Assembly: GCA_947495685.1 (NCBI GenBank)
Contig: CANLZY010000022.1
Coordinates: forward strand, 1 to 64,000
Source: an uncultured Tropicimonas sp.
GTDB taxonomy: Bacteria; Pseudomonadota; Alphaproteobacteria; Rhodobacterales; Rhodobacteraceae
Direction of reading: 5' to 3'
Length of the DNA: 64,000 nucleotides
Below the pieces are notes generated by a model. That model was not told the origin of the DNA. It did not search any database and saw only the letters and a list, made by a program, of their open reading frames with translations. Positions 43,245 through 51,775 of the stretch are shown one piece after another; the stretch's first letter is position 1; the number at the start of each line of letters is the position of its first letter. Position numbers and translations under genes: made by a program.

Positions 43245-43843
43245 CACCGCAAGGCTGACGAATCAGAGCCAGGCCAGCGGTGCGTTGCCCGTGCAAGACC
43301 GGTTGCCCATGGCCGGATCAGGCGGTCCGGCCAACTGCGCACGGCGCGACATATGCGCCATTCCTGCGGGCTCCACGCAAACACCTTGAGGCTTTTCAGA
43401 GCCCCGTGACGCGTGCGCCAGACGGCGCCGAGGTAGGGCAAGGCATTCTGAAATTGAAAAAATATCGTCCCTGCGAGCCAGGGCTTGCGACCTCAGCGCC
43501 CTGGAATGATCTGAGCGTTCACCAATCGCCCACATATCGGGCGAACGCGATGAATTTAGCGTCATTGACAGCCCTCCTTCCGATGAGCCATGCTGACTAA
43601 CGACACGCTTGTGCTGACATATGGAACGACCCTCTCGAGGAGACGCCTTCCGGACCAATACTTGCGCGCCAGATTTCGGCAATTGCCGGGTGAGAGCGAA
43701 ATGATCTTGTGCAAATCGACGTCCCCGAACCGGGGAAGGAATCCCAAGCCATCCCATCGGAAATGCCGCTGGGACGACGGGTCAGCACGCGCCGTTTCGG
43801 CGACAAGAAAAATAGAAACCGTCAGGATCACGAGGTGCCGCCA
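43245..43843. other. Upstream region of dorCDA
   Basis: About 600 nt between the IclR gene and dorC. It holds the inverted repeat GCGTTC (43515-43520) / GAACGC (43543-43548), which might bind a response regulator such as DorR; no DorS/DorR genes are present here. The frame upstream of the dorC ATG is open but lacks a better start. I see no gene. Confidence 0.4.
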
Positions 43844-45016
43844 ATGGCATTGAAACGTCTTTGGGGCTGGTTCTTCCGGCCAAGCATGCGTTGGGGCACG
43901 GGCGTGTTGCTGGTCGCCGGCGGTCTCGGCGGCGTGATTGCCTGGGGTGGGTTCCACACGGCCATGGAGTCCACGAACACACTGGAATTCTGCATCTCCT
44001 GCCACGAGATGGAGAGCAAGGCCTACGCGGAGTACAAGGAGTCGGTCCACTACAACAACCCCGCCGGCGTTCGCGCGATCTGTACCGATTGCCACGTTCC
44101 GCATGAGTGGGGCCCCTATGTGATCGCCAAGGTCCGCGCGACGAAGGATCTCTACTATCACTTCACCGGAAAGCTGGCGACGCCAGAGCTCTATGAAGAG
44201 CACCGCGCCGACATGGCCAAGGCGGTCTGGGCGCGCATGGAGGCGACGGACTCGCGGGAATGCCGCAACTGCCACTCCTACGAGTCGATGGATTTCGAGC
44301 ATCAGGATCCAGAGGCTGCCAAGCAGATGCAGGTCGCGATGGAAGACGGCGATACCTGCATCACCTGCCACAAGGGCATTGCGCACACGATGCCGGACCT
44401 CTCCGGCGGCTACAAGCTGATGTTCGAGGAGCTTCAGGCACAGGCGCTGAACGAAGGCGCCAAGGCGGATCGGGTCTATTCGCTGGCAGAGATCCCGTTC
44501 TGGCTCGACGCCGCCGAGGTTGGCGAAGGCAAGGGCGCGGGCGTGGTTCTGTCGGCAACAGGCATGGATGTCCTTGAGCGCAAGAAGGATGCCGTGAAAG
44601 TCCGGATCGAGGGCTGGCGGCAGGAAGGCGCAGACCGGGTCATGTACGAAATGATGGGACAACGGATCTTCGTTGCAACCTTCCGCCCGGACGCGGTGGA
44701 GCAGATCTCCGTCGGCGAGACGCATCTGGACGCCGACACCGAACTCACCTGGATGACAGTCAGCATCGAGGGATGGGTCCAGCCGGACATGCTCATCGCG
44801 GAGCGCAACGATCTTTGGGCCTATGCCGCGGAGATGTACTCGGCCTCCTGCGCAACCTGTCATGGCAAGCCGGAACCACAGCACTTCCTCGCCAACCAGT
44901 GGATCGGCGTCATGAAATCGATGGAACGCTTCATATCGCTGGACAAGCGCGAGTACCGCCTCGTGCAGAAGTACCTGCAGCTGAATGCATCCGACACCAG
45001 CGAATCGAGCCACTGA
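43844..45016 (+). CDS. dorC: Pentahaem c-type cytochrome of DMSO/TMAO reductase (DorC/TorC)
   Basis: Membrane-anchored quinol-oxidising cytochrome of 390 aa that passes electrons to periplasmic DorA. The ATG at 43844 gives a short cytoplasmic head (MALKRLWGWFFRP) and one membrane anchor (about residues 16-36). Five CxxCH haem sites are visible: CISCH, CTDCH, CRNCH and CITCH in the NapC/NirT-like N-terminal half, and CATCH near residue 345 in the TorC-specific C-terminal domain. This five-haem plan separates TorC/DorC from four-haem NapC. The dorD start lies 18 nt after its stop. Earlier in-frame codons upstream give a charged extension with no anchor and are rejected. Confidence 0.93.
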   Translation: MALKRLWGWFFRPSMRWGTGVLLVAGGLGGVIAWGGFHTAMESTNTLEFCISCHEMESKAYAEYKESVHYNNPAGVRAICTDCHVPHEWGPYVIAKVRATKDLYYHFTGKLATPELYEEHRADMAKAVWARMEATDSRECRNCHSYESMDFEHQDPEAAKQMQVAMEDGDTCITCHKGIAHTMPDLSGGYKLMFEELQAQALNEGAKADRVYSLAEIPFWLDAAEVGEGKGAGVVLSATGMDVLERKKDAVKVRIEGWRQEGADRVMYEMMGQRIFVATFRPDAVEQISVGETHLDADTELTWMTVSIEGWVQPDMLIAERNDLWAYAAEMYSASCATCHGKPEPQHFLANQWIGVMKSMERFISLDKREYRLVQKYLQLNASDTSESSH

Positions 45017-45034
45017 GCCGCAAGGAAGAACATC

Positions 45035-45661
45035 ATGGGGATCACCCAATCCGACCGTGCCATTGCCTATCAGCTTCTTTCCGACATTCTTGCAAAGGAG
45101 CTGACGAAGGATGGCCTGCTGCGCCTCGCCTCGCTTGGGAATGCCGGGGACCCGGCAGGCCTGCCGGAGTTTGATCCGTTGCTGGAACGCGCCGCGCAGT
45201 TGGCAGCGGCGCCTGAGCCGGCGGCACGAGATCTAGCCGGGGCCTTTGCCTTCCTGTTCCTCGGCGTCGGCGGAAAGAACGGCGCCCCTCCCTATGAGAG
45301 CGTCTATGTCGACGAGCGCGGGCGCACTGGGCGTGCGCCGACTGTCGCGATGGAACGTGAACTTTCTGCTCTCGACATGCACGTCCTGAAGTCCTTCCCG
45401 GAACCCGCCGACCATGTGGCAATCGAACTGGCGGTTGCAGCACGGCTCGCCGAGACCGACGCGTCCAATGAACGTCAGGTCACGTTCCTCAAGGAACGGC
45501 TGGCCGGTTGGCTTCCGGACTTCGCCGCTGCCTGCGCAAGAGGCGACAGGACAGGCTTCTATGCATCGGCTGCCAGCGCGGCAGCCGACTTTGTTTCCAC
45601 CGACCTCGACCGGCTCGAAGCCGGCCGAATCCCCGCATTCGAGGAGGATGACGATGCTTGA
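45035..45661 (+). CDS. dorD: TorD/DmsD-family molybdoenzyme chaperone (DorD)
   Basis: Cytoplasmic chaperone of 208 aa that binds the twin-arginine signal and apo-DorA until cofactor insertion. TorD-family features are the all-helical composition, FAFLFLGVGGKNGAPPYESVY and the conserved EPADHVAIEL motif near residues 125-135. The gene lies between dorC and dorA, the order known for Rhodobacter dor/dms operons, whereas E. coli uses torCAD. Its end overlaps dorA by 8 nt, so chaperone and client are translated together. Confidence 0.9.
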   Translation: MGITQSDRAIAYQLLSDILAKELTKDGLLRLASLGNAGDPAGLPEFDPLLERAAQLAAAPEPAARDLAGAFAFLFLGVGGKNGAPPYESVYVDERGRTGRAPTVAMERELSALDMHVLKSFPEPADHVAIELAVAARLAETDASNERQVTFLKERLAGWLPDFAAACARGDRTGFYASAASAAADFVSTDLDRLEAGRIPAFEEDDDA

Positions 45662-48125
45662 CAAGACAACCAAAGACCTGCGGCCCGGCCTGACGCGCCG
45701 GGGCTTCATGGGCACCACTGCGGCGGCCGGCCTGGGCGCATTGCTCGGCCCCTCCATCCTCGGTGCGGGTGCCGCCCGCGCAGCGACGAGCGGCGAGTTC
45801 CTCTCGGGCTGCCACTGGGGTGCATTCCAGGCGACGGTGACCGATGGCAAGATCGCGGCCATTCGCGGCTGGGACGAAGACCCCGCACCGACGCCCATGC
45901 TCGAAGGCGTGATGGACACCGTCTATTCACCGAGCCGGATCAAGTACCCGATGGTGCGCCGCGCGTATCTCGAAGGCGGTCCGGGCACGAGCCCAGAGAC
46001 CCGCGGAAAGGACGATTTCGTCCGCGTCAGCTGGGACGAGGCGCTTGACCTGGTCGCGAACGAGATCAAGCGGATGCAGGAGACCTATGGCCCGACCAGC
46101 ATCTTCTCCGGGTCCTATGGCTGGAAATCGGTTGGCAAGGTCGTGAACTCGCGGACGCTCGTGCGCCGCTGCATGAACGGCGCGGGCGGCTTCACCAGCC
46201 ATGCGGGCGACTATTCGACAGGCGCCAGCCAGGTGATCATGCGCTATGTCATGGGCACGCTGGAGGTCTATGAACAGCAGACGGCCTGGCCAGTCGTGGT
46301 GGAGAACACTGATATCCTGGTGGTCTGGGGCGCCGATCCGATGGTGACCAACCAGGTCGGTTGGGTGATCCCCGATCACGGTGCCTACCCGGGTATGAAG
46401 GCGTTCAAGGAGACCGGAAAGCGGGTGATCTGCATCGACCCGGTACGCACCAAGACAGCCGAGTACCTTGATGCCGAATGGATTGCACCGAAGCCGCAGA
46501 CCGACGTCGCGATGATGCTCGGCATGGCCTATACGCTCTACGAAGAAGAGCTGCATGACCAAGAGTTCCTCGACAATAACACCACCGGTTTCGACAAGTT
46601 CCTGCCCTATCTGACCGGCGAGAGCGATGGTACGCCGAAGACGGCCGAGTGGGCCGCCGAAATCTGCGGCGTCGAGGCGGATGTAATCAAGGCGCTGGCC
46701 CGCGACTTCGCAGCAAATCGCACGATGCTCAGCTCCGGCTGGTCGATGCAACGGATGCATCACGGCGAACAGGCACACTGGATGCTGGTGGTGCTGGCCT
46801 CGATGCTGGGCCAGATCGGCCTGCCCGGCGGCGGCTTCGGTCTCAGCTACCACTATTCCAGCGGCGGCTCGCCCTCGGCCAGCGGCCCGCGGATCAGCGG
46901 CATTACCGATGGTGGTCAGCAGATCTCACGCGGGTCGGCCTCGTCGCATTCAGTCGCGGCGGCGGCGATCCCTGTGGCGCGGATCGTCGAGATGCTGGAG
47001 AACCCGGGCGGCGAGTTCGACTTCAACGGCAAGCGGGAGATCTACCCGGACGTCAAGATGGTCTACTGGGCCGGCGGCAACCCGATGCATCACCATCAGG
47101 ACCGCAACCGGCAACTCAAGGCCTTCGAGAAAGTCGAAACCTTCGTGGTCAACGACTACCAGTGGACAGCCTCGGCACGGCACGCCGATATCGTCCTGCC
47201 GGTGACGACGATCTTCGAGCATGATGACGTCGAATCCTATGGCGACTATTCCGGCAAGGGCATCATCGCGATGAAGAAGATGATCGAGCCGATGTATGAA
47301 GCGCGCTCGGAATTCGAGATCTTCGCCGATATCTCCGAGCGTCTCGGCACCCGCGCGTTCTTCGACGAAGGCAAGGACGCGATGGCCTGGATCAAGGGCT
47401 TCTACGAAGATGCCGCCAAGCAGGGTGACAGCTTTGGCATCGACATGCCCGATTTTGACGGCTTCTGGGAACAGGGCTATGTGCTCTATGAGGTGACCGA
47501 AGAAGGCAAGCAATGGGTGCGCCATGCGGACTTCCGGGAAGATCCGCTGCTCGAGCCGCTGGGCACGCCGTCCGGCCTGATCGAGATCTACTCGAACAAT
47601 ATCGAGAAGATGGGCTATGACGACTGCGGCCCGCACCCGATGTGGATGGAACCGACCGAACGGCTCGACGGGCCGGATGCCAAGTTCCCGCTGCATGTCA
47701 CCACCAGCCACTCCGTTGGCCGGCTCCACTCGCAGCTTTGCGGGACGTCCTTCCGCAAGACCTACACGGTTGCCGATCGCGAGCCCTGCGTTATCAGCCC
47801 GGCAGATGCCGAGGCTCGAGGCATCGCAGATGGCGACGTGGTGCGCGTCTTCAACGATCGCGGCCAGATCCTGGCAGGTGCGGTCGTGAGCGACGGCGTT
47901 CGCAAAGGTGTGATCCGGGTCTGCGAGGGCGGCTGGTATGATCCGGCTCCGGGCCCGGACGGCAAGCTGATCTGCGCCTTTGGCGACGTCAACAACCTGT
48001 CGAAGGACCTTGGCACCTCCAAGCTTGGTCAGGGCAACTGCGGCCACACGATCATCGCGGATGTCGAAAAGTTCGAGGGCGAGTTGCCACCGGTGAAGGT
48101 GTTCGACGCTCCGACCAACGGCTGA
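45654..48125 (+). CDS. dorA: Dimethyl sulfoxide/TMAO reductase, molybdopterin subunit (DorA)
   Basis: Periplasmic terminal reductase with a bis-MGD molybdenum centre, 823-aa precursor. The Tat signal is LTRRGFMGTT (residues about 13-22), cleaved near ARAAT. There is no N-terminal iron-sulfur Cys motif, as in DorA/TorA. The Mo-ligand Ser is in GDYSTGASQ (Ser188 of the precursor). SGSYGWKS carries the Tyr and Trp corresponding to Tyr114 and Trp116 of Rhodobacter DMSO reductase, which argues for DMSO-type rather than strict TMAO specificity. MHHGEQAHWMLV and AYWAGGNP-like VYWAGGNPMHHHQDRNR are conserved. It ends the operon and is followed by a strong terminator. Confidence 0.95.
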   Translation: MLDKTTKDLRPGLTRRGFMGTTAAAGLGALLGPSILGAGAARAATSGEFLSGCHWGAFQATVTDGKIAAIRGWDEDPAPTPMLEGVMDTVYSPSRIKYPMVRRAYLEGGPGTSPETRGKDDFVRVSWDEALDLVANEIKRMQETYGPTSIFSGSYGWKSVGKVVNSRTLVRRCMNGAGGFTSHAGDYSTGASQVIMRYVMGTLEVYEQQTAWPVVVENTDILVVWGADPMVTNQVGWVIPDHGAYPGMKAFKETGKRVICIDPVRTKTAEYLDAEWIAPKPQTDVAMMLGMAYTLYEEELHDQEFLDNNTTGFDKFLPYLTGESDGTPKTAEWAAEICGVEADVIKALARDFAANRTMLSSGWSMQRMHHGEQAHWMLVVLASMLGQIGLPGGGFGLSYHYSSGGSPSASGPRISGITDGGQQISRGSASSHSVAAAAIPVARIVEMLENPGGEFDFNGKREIYPDVKMVYWAGGNPMHHHQDRNRQLKAFEKVETFVVNDYQWTASARHADIVLPVTTIFEHDDVESYGDYSGKGIIAMKKMIEPMYEARSEFEIFADISERLGTRAFFDEGKDAMAWIKGFYEDAAKQGDSFGIDMPDFDGFWEQGYVLYEVTEEGKQWVRHADFREDPLLEPLGTPSGLIEIYSNNIEKMGYDDCGPHPMWMEPTERLDGPDAKFPLHVTTSHSVGRLHSQLCGTSFRKTYTVADREPCVISPADAEARGIADGDVVRVFNDRGQILAGAVVSDGVRKGVIRVCEGGWYDPAPGPDGKLICAFGDVNNLSKDLGTSKLGQGNCGHTIIADVEKFEGELPPVKVFDAPTNG

Positions 48126-48145
48126 CACCACCTTGGATCAAGATT

Positions 48146-48181
48146 GAGCGGCCCGTTCGAAAGAGCGGGCCGCTCTTTGTT
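48146..48181 (+). terminator. Rho-independent terminator after dorA
   Basis: GAGCGGCCCG (48146-48155) / CGGGCCGCTC (48166-48175), perfect 10-bp stem with a 10-nt loop, followed by TTTGTT, 20 nt after the dorA stop. Confidence 0.85.
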
Positions 48182-48482
48182 GCGGGAACGGTGCCGAAAC
48201 AAGTGCTTGGCGTGCCCCTCGCGCTACGGCGGGGCTGTTCGGTTGACGCATGGGGGAACTCCTGCCGGGCACATTGGGGGATCACACCTCACATTGCACC
48301 GTGGCCTGTCAAACGTGATCGAGCTCGGGAGACTCACGGGTTGCGCTCAAGGTCGAACCGACTTCTATCGGCTCAAAGACAGCTTTCCGCGAAACGCTTC
48401 GGGTATTTTCGTTCGTAGCGAATTGCTGGTCCGAATGCCCGCGACCCTCGCTTGCCGCCTGGTCGCCCGGGCGGGATCACGT
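48182..48482. other. Gene-free interval between dorA and kinase gene
   Basis: About 300 nt between convergent transcription units. No gene, remnant or second terminator recognised. Confidence 0.45.
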
Positions 48483-49949
48483 TCAAGTCTTCACCCGCTC
48501 AACGGCCGCCCGCCAGTTTCGGAGGATCCGGTCCCGGTCCTGCGCATCCATGGCCGGAGCAAAGTCCTCCGACTGCGCTTGGCCGAGTATCTGTTCCGAC
48601 GCGACGCCGAGGGTTTCGAAGGCCATGGCGGCGACACCCATCGCGCCAATCTCGGCGATATCCCGGCGCGTCACGCAGCGGTCCAGAAGATCGGCTTGCA
48701 GCTGCATCAGGAAGCCGTTGGCCGAGGCCCCGCCATCGGCCTGCAAGCCCTCCAGGCGGCGTCCGACATCCCGTTCCATCGCCGTGAAGACATCCGCGAT
48801 CTGCATGGCGATGGCCTCGAACGTGGCACGGGCGATCTGCGCCCGGTTGCTCGCAAGCGTCAGGCCCGAAATCGCGCCCTTGGCCGTGTCGTCCCAATGC
48901 GGCGCGCCGAGACCGGACAGCGCGGGAACAAAGCACACATCCCCAGACGACTCCGTGGTTTCGGCGAGGGCCGACAACGCCGCTGCATCCTCAAGTCCGA
49001 GCAGGTCCGCCGTAAAGGCTGCCGCCTGGGCGGAGACGGTGATGTTGCCTTCGATGGCATAGACAACCTGCTGACCGCGGGACCAGGCAATCGTTCCCGA
49101 CAGGCCGTGCGTGGATCCGACGCGCTCGCTCGACAGCACCATGAGGGACGAGCCGGTGCCATAGGTCGCCTTGACCAGCCCCGGTTCGCGAATGGCGTGC
49201 CCATAGAGCGCAGCATGGGAATCGCCCATCATGGCGAGGATCGGCGTGCCATCCGGGAGACCGCTGACGCCCTGTGTCTCTCCCATGAAAGCATCCGAAG
49301 CACGGGTTTCGGGCAGCGCAGCATTGGGCGCGCCGAACAGCGCGCACAACTCGGCATCCCATCGAAGCTGCTCGGTATCGAAAAGCTGGGTTCGCGAAGC
49401 GTTCGAATGGTCCGTCGCAAAGACCCCTCCCGCGGTGAGGTTCCACAACAGCCAGCAATCGATTGTCCCGGCGCGCAGGCGCCCGCTCGCGGCCAGGTCC
49501 GTCGCTTCGGGGATGTTCTGCATGACCCAGCCCAGCTTGCTCGCCGGGAAAAGCGGGTTGATAGACAGGCCGGTGCGCTCGGTCACCAAGGCGTTGTGGC
49601 CCGCTTCGTGAAGCGCACGGGTCGCATCTGCGGTCCGGCGGCATTGCCACAGAATGCATGGGGCGATCGGCTGGCTGGTCTCCGCATCCCAGACCACCAG
49701 GGACTCGCGCTGGTTGGTGATGGCGATGCCAGCGATCCCTTCCGTTCCCACCCGCTGCACGATGTCCGAGATGACCTGTCGGACGCCCCGCCAGATCTCG
49801 TCGGCGGATTGCTCCGCCCAGCCGGGATGCGGGTAGTCCGACACGCTCGGCACCGACGCGCGTTCGACAATCTGGCCGCCTTCGTCCACCAGCACGGCCT
49901 TGGTGTTGGTGGTGCCCTGATCGATGGCCAGGATCCGGCGACCGGTCAT
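48483..49949 (-). CDS. FGGY-family carbohydrate kinase
   Basis: ATP-dependent sugar or polyol kinase of 488 aa. The ATG at 49949 begins MTGRRILAIDQGTTNTKAVLVD, the phosphate-binding start of the family. Other signatures are AGIAITNQRESLVVWD, ILWQCRRTAD, and the C-terminal GLGAPHWDDTAKGAISGLTL and LQADGGASANGFLMQLQAD. It is closest in feel to glycerol/xylulose kinases. It is the last gene of a minus-strand operon after a sugar isomerase and two transketolase subunits; its start and the preceding stop share one base (TGATG). It likely phosphorylates the keto-sugar produced by the isomerase. Confidence 0.92.
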   Translation of the reverse strand: MTGRRILAIDQGTTNTKAVLVDEGGQIVERASVPSVSDYPHPGWAEQSADEIWRGVRQVISDIVQRVGTEGIAGIAITNQRESLVVWDAETSQPIAPCILWQCRRTADATRALHEAGHNALVTERTGLSINPLFPASKLGWVMQNIPEATDLAASGRLRAGTIDCWLLWNLTAGGVFATDHSNASRTQLFDTEQLRWDAELCALFGAPNAALPETRASDAFMGETQGVSGLPDGTPILAMMGDSHAALYGHAIREPGLVKATYGTGSSLMVLSSERVGSTHGLSGTIAWSRGQQVVYAIEGNITVSAQAAAFTADLLGLEDAAALSALAETTESSGDVCFVPALSGLGAPHWDDTAKGAISGLTLASNRAQIARATFEAIAMQIADVFTAMERDVGRRLEGLQADGGASANGFLMQLQADLLDRCVTRRDIAEIGAMGVAAMAFETLGVASEQILGQAQSEDFAPAMDAQDRDRILRNWRAAVERVKT

Positions 49950-50908
49950 CACGACGCCTTCCGCGCCAGAACCTTGCGCACAGAGTCTGCGATGCCATCG
50001 ACGGTCAGGTTGAAATGGCCGAACAGCCACTCGACCGAACCGGTCGGCAGAAAGCCGGGGAAGCCCATGATCTCCATTGGCACCGGCGTGTGGGTCGCCA
50101 CGAACTCGGCCACCGCGCCGCCAAGCCCGCCGCGAACGGAGGCCTCTTCGACAGTCACGATGGCGCCGGTTTCGGCGGCGTCGCGGATTGCCTCCGTGTC
50201 CAGCGGATTGATCGAGGAATGGTTGAGAACGCGTGCCGAAATACCGGTTTGTGCAAGCATCGCGGCGGCATCAACGGCCAGGTGCACCATCGTCCCGCAG
50301 GCGATGATCGTCAGGTCACCGCCTTCGCAAACACGTTCGGCCCGCCCGGGTCGGAATTGTCGGTCTGGAATGTCGAGTGCGGGCACGGGCATCCGGCTCA
50401 GGCGGATATAGACCGGCCCTTCATGCGCTGCGGCCCATCTGACGGCCTCGGCGGTCTCCCATGGATCGGCGGGGACAATGATCGTGACGTTGGTCAAGGG
50501 GCGCAGCCAGGCAAAGTCCTCGATCGAGTGGTGCGTAGCGCCCAGTTCGCCATAGGCCACGCCACTCGACTGGCCGACAAGCTTCACGTTTGCATTTGAA
50601 TAGGCAACGTCCGCCTTGATCTGCTCCAGCGCACGACCGGTCAGGAAGCAGGAGGCCGCAGAGACAAAGGGGATCTTGCCGCCATTCGCAAGCCCCGCAC
50701 TGGAACCGACCAGCATCTGTTCGGCAATGCCAACATTAACCAACCGATCAGGAAACTTCTTCTGGAAGCCGCCGAGCTTGGAGGAACCGATACTGTCATT
50801 GGCCACGGCGACGATCCGATCATCGGCTTCGGCCAGCGTTTCCAACGTTTCCACAAACGCATTCCGGCAATCGAACATGGGCCGGTCCTTGGGTGCCTGT
50901 TCAGCCAT
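49949..50908 (-). CDS. Transketolase, C-terminal subunit
   Basis: The pyrimidine-binding and C-terminal domains of a split thiamine-diphosphate transketolase, 319 aa. The key catalytic Glu is in RLVNVGIAEQMLVG. GATHHSIEDFAWLRPL and VTIIVPADPWETAEAVRWAA are typical of the Transket_pyr domain, and ALDTEA-like PLDTEAIRDAAE and VTVEEASVRGGLGGAVAEF belong to the C-terminal domain. It overlaps the N-terminal subunit gene by 8 nt and touches the kinase gene (TGATG). Split transketolases are common outside the housekeeping pentose pathway and often serve a dedicated sugar. Confidence 0.93.
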   Translation of the reverse strand: MAEQAPKDRPMFDCRNAFVETLETLAEADDRIVAVANDSIGSSKLGGFQKKFPDRLVNVGIAEQMLVGSSAGLANGGKIPFVSAASCFLTGRALEQIKADVAYSNANVKLVGQSSGVAYGELGATHHSIEDFAWLRPLTNVTIIVPADPWETAEAVRWAAAHEGPVYIRLSRMPVPALDIPDRQFRPGRAERVCEGGDLTIIACGTMVHLAVDAAAMLAQTGISARVLNHSSINPLDTEAIRDAAETGAIVTVEEASVRGGLGGAVAEFVATHTPVPMEIMGFPGFLPTGSVEWLFGHFNLTVDGIADSVRKVLARKAS

Positions 50909-51761
50909 CTTGCGCCAGCTCCTTCATTGCGGTTTCGAATTCTTCGGCGTTGGGGATGCCGTGGTGCCACTTGGCCACGTCTTCCATGAACGAAACGCCC
51001 TTGCCCTTGATCGTGTTGGCGATCACGCAGAGCGGTTTTTGTCGGGTGCCAACCGGGCGGCCGAGCACCTCCAGAAGCTGGGCATGGTCATGCCCGTCCA
51101 CCATCTCGACATGCCATCCGAAGGCTTCCCACTTGGCATCAAGCGGGTCGAGCCCGCAGGTCTCTTCGGTCCGGGCGCCTTGCTGCAGCCGGTTGCGGTC
51201 GACGATGACGGTCAGGTTCTGCAGCTTGCGGTGGCCGGCTGTCATGGCCGCTTCCCAATTGGACCCCTCCTGGCTCTCCCCGTCGCCGACAAGAACATAG
51301 GTGCGATAGTCGACGCCGGAGATCTGACCGGCGATGGCAATGCCCGTGCCGACTGGCAAGCCGTGGCCGAGCGGCCCGGTATTGGTTTCCACACCGGGCA
51401 GATAGGTCCGGTTCGGGTGGCCGTTCAGGCGGGATTGTGGCCGCATGTAGGTGCAAAGCTCTTCCTTCGGATAGTATCCGGCGGCGGCAAGAACGCAGTA
51501 GAGCGAGCCGGTGCAATGCCCCTTGCTCATGATGAAGCGATCACGATCCGGCGTGGCAGGCTGCGTCGGGTCATACCGAAGAACACCGAAATAGAGCGTC
51601 GCGAGGATATCGGTGGCCGACAGGTCGCCGCCAGGGTGGCCGAGTTTTGCGTCAAACACCATCTGAAGGCTCCGCCGGCGCATCCAGGCGGCCTGATTGC
51701 GGATCGTCTCGAGTGTCTTTTCGCCGGAATCCGGTCGGGTCAGGGTCGGGAGGTCGGTCAT
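50901..51761 (-). CDS. Transketolase, N-terminal (ThDP-binding) subunit
   Basis: Diphosphate-binding subunit of the split transketolase, 286 aa. The ThDP motif begins at GDGESQEGSNWEAAM and ends at NLTVIVDRNRLQQ. KLGHPGGDLSATDILATLYF and FIMSKGHCTGSLYCVLA carry the conserved His residues. ATG at 51761 has GAGG at 8 nt; an in-frame ATG at 51791 would overlap the upstream isomerase gene and has no ribosome site. It works with the 319-aa partner encoded immediately downstream. Confidence 0.93.
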   Translation of the reverse strand: MTDLPTLTRPDSGEKTLETIRNQAAWMRRRSLQMVFDAKLGHPGGDLSATDILATLYFGVLRYDPTQPATPDRDRFIMSKGHCTGSLYCVLAAAGYYPKEELCTYMRPQSRLNGHPNRTYLPGVETNTGPLGHGLPVGTGIAIAGQISGVDYRTYVLVGDGESQEGSNWEAAMTAGHRKLQNLTVIVDRNRLQQGARTEETCGLDPLDAKWEAFGWHVEMVDGHDHAQLLEVLGRPVGTRQKPLCVIANTIKGKGVSFMEDVAKWHHGIPNAEEFETAMKELAQDG

Positions 51762-51775
51762 GTCGAATCCTCGTT

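Noticed and set aside
43709-43843. Upstream extension of dorC
   Set aside because: In-frame codons exist, but they add a charged stretch before the membrane anchor; ATG 43844 gives the normal NapC/TorC N-terminus.
48144-50411. 755-codon plus-strand frame
   Set aside because: Antisense to the kinase and transketolase genes, which show clear family motifs; the plus-strand product is Arg/Gly-rich shadow sequence.
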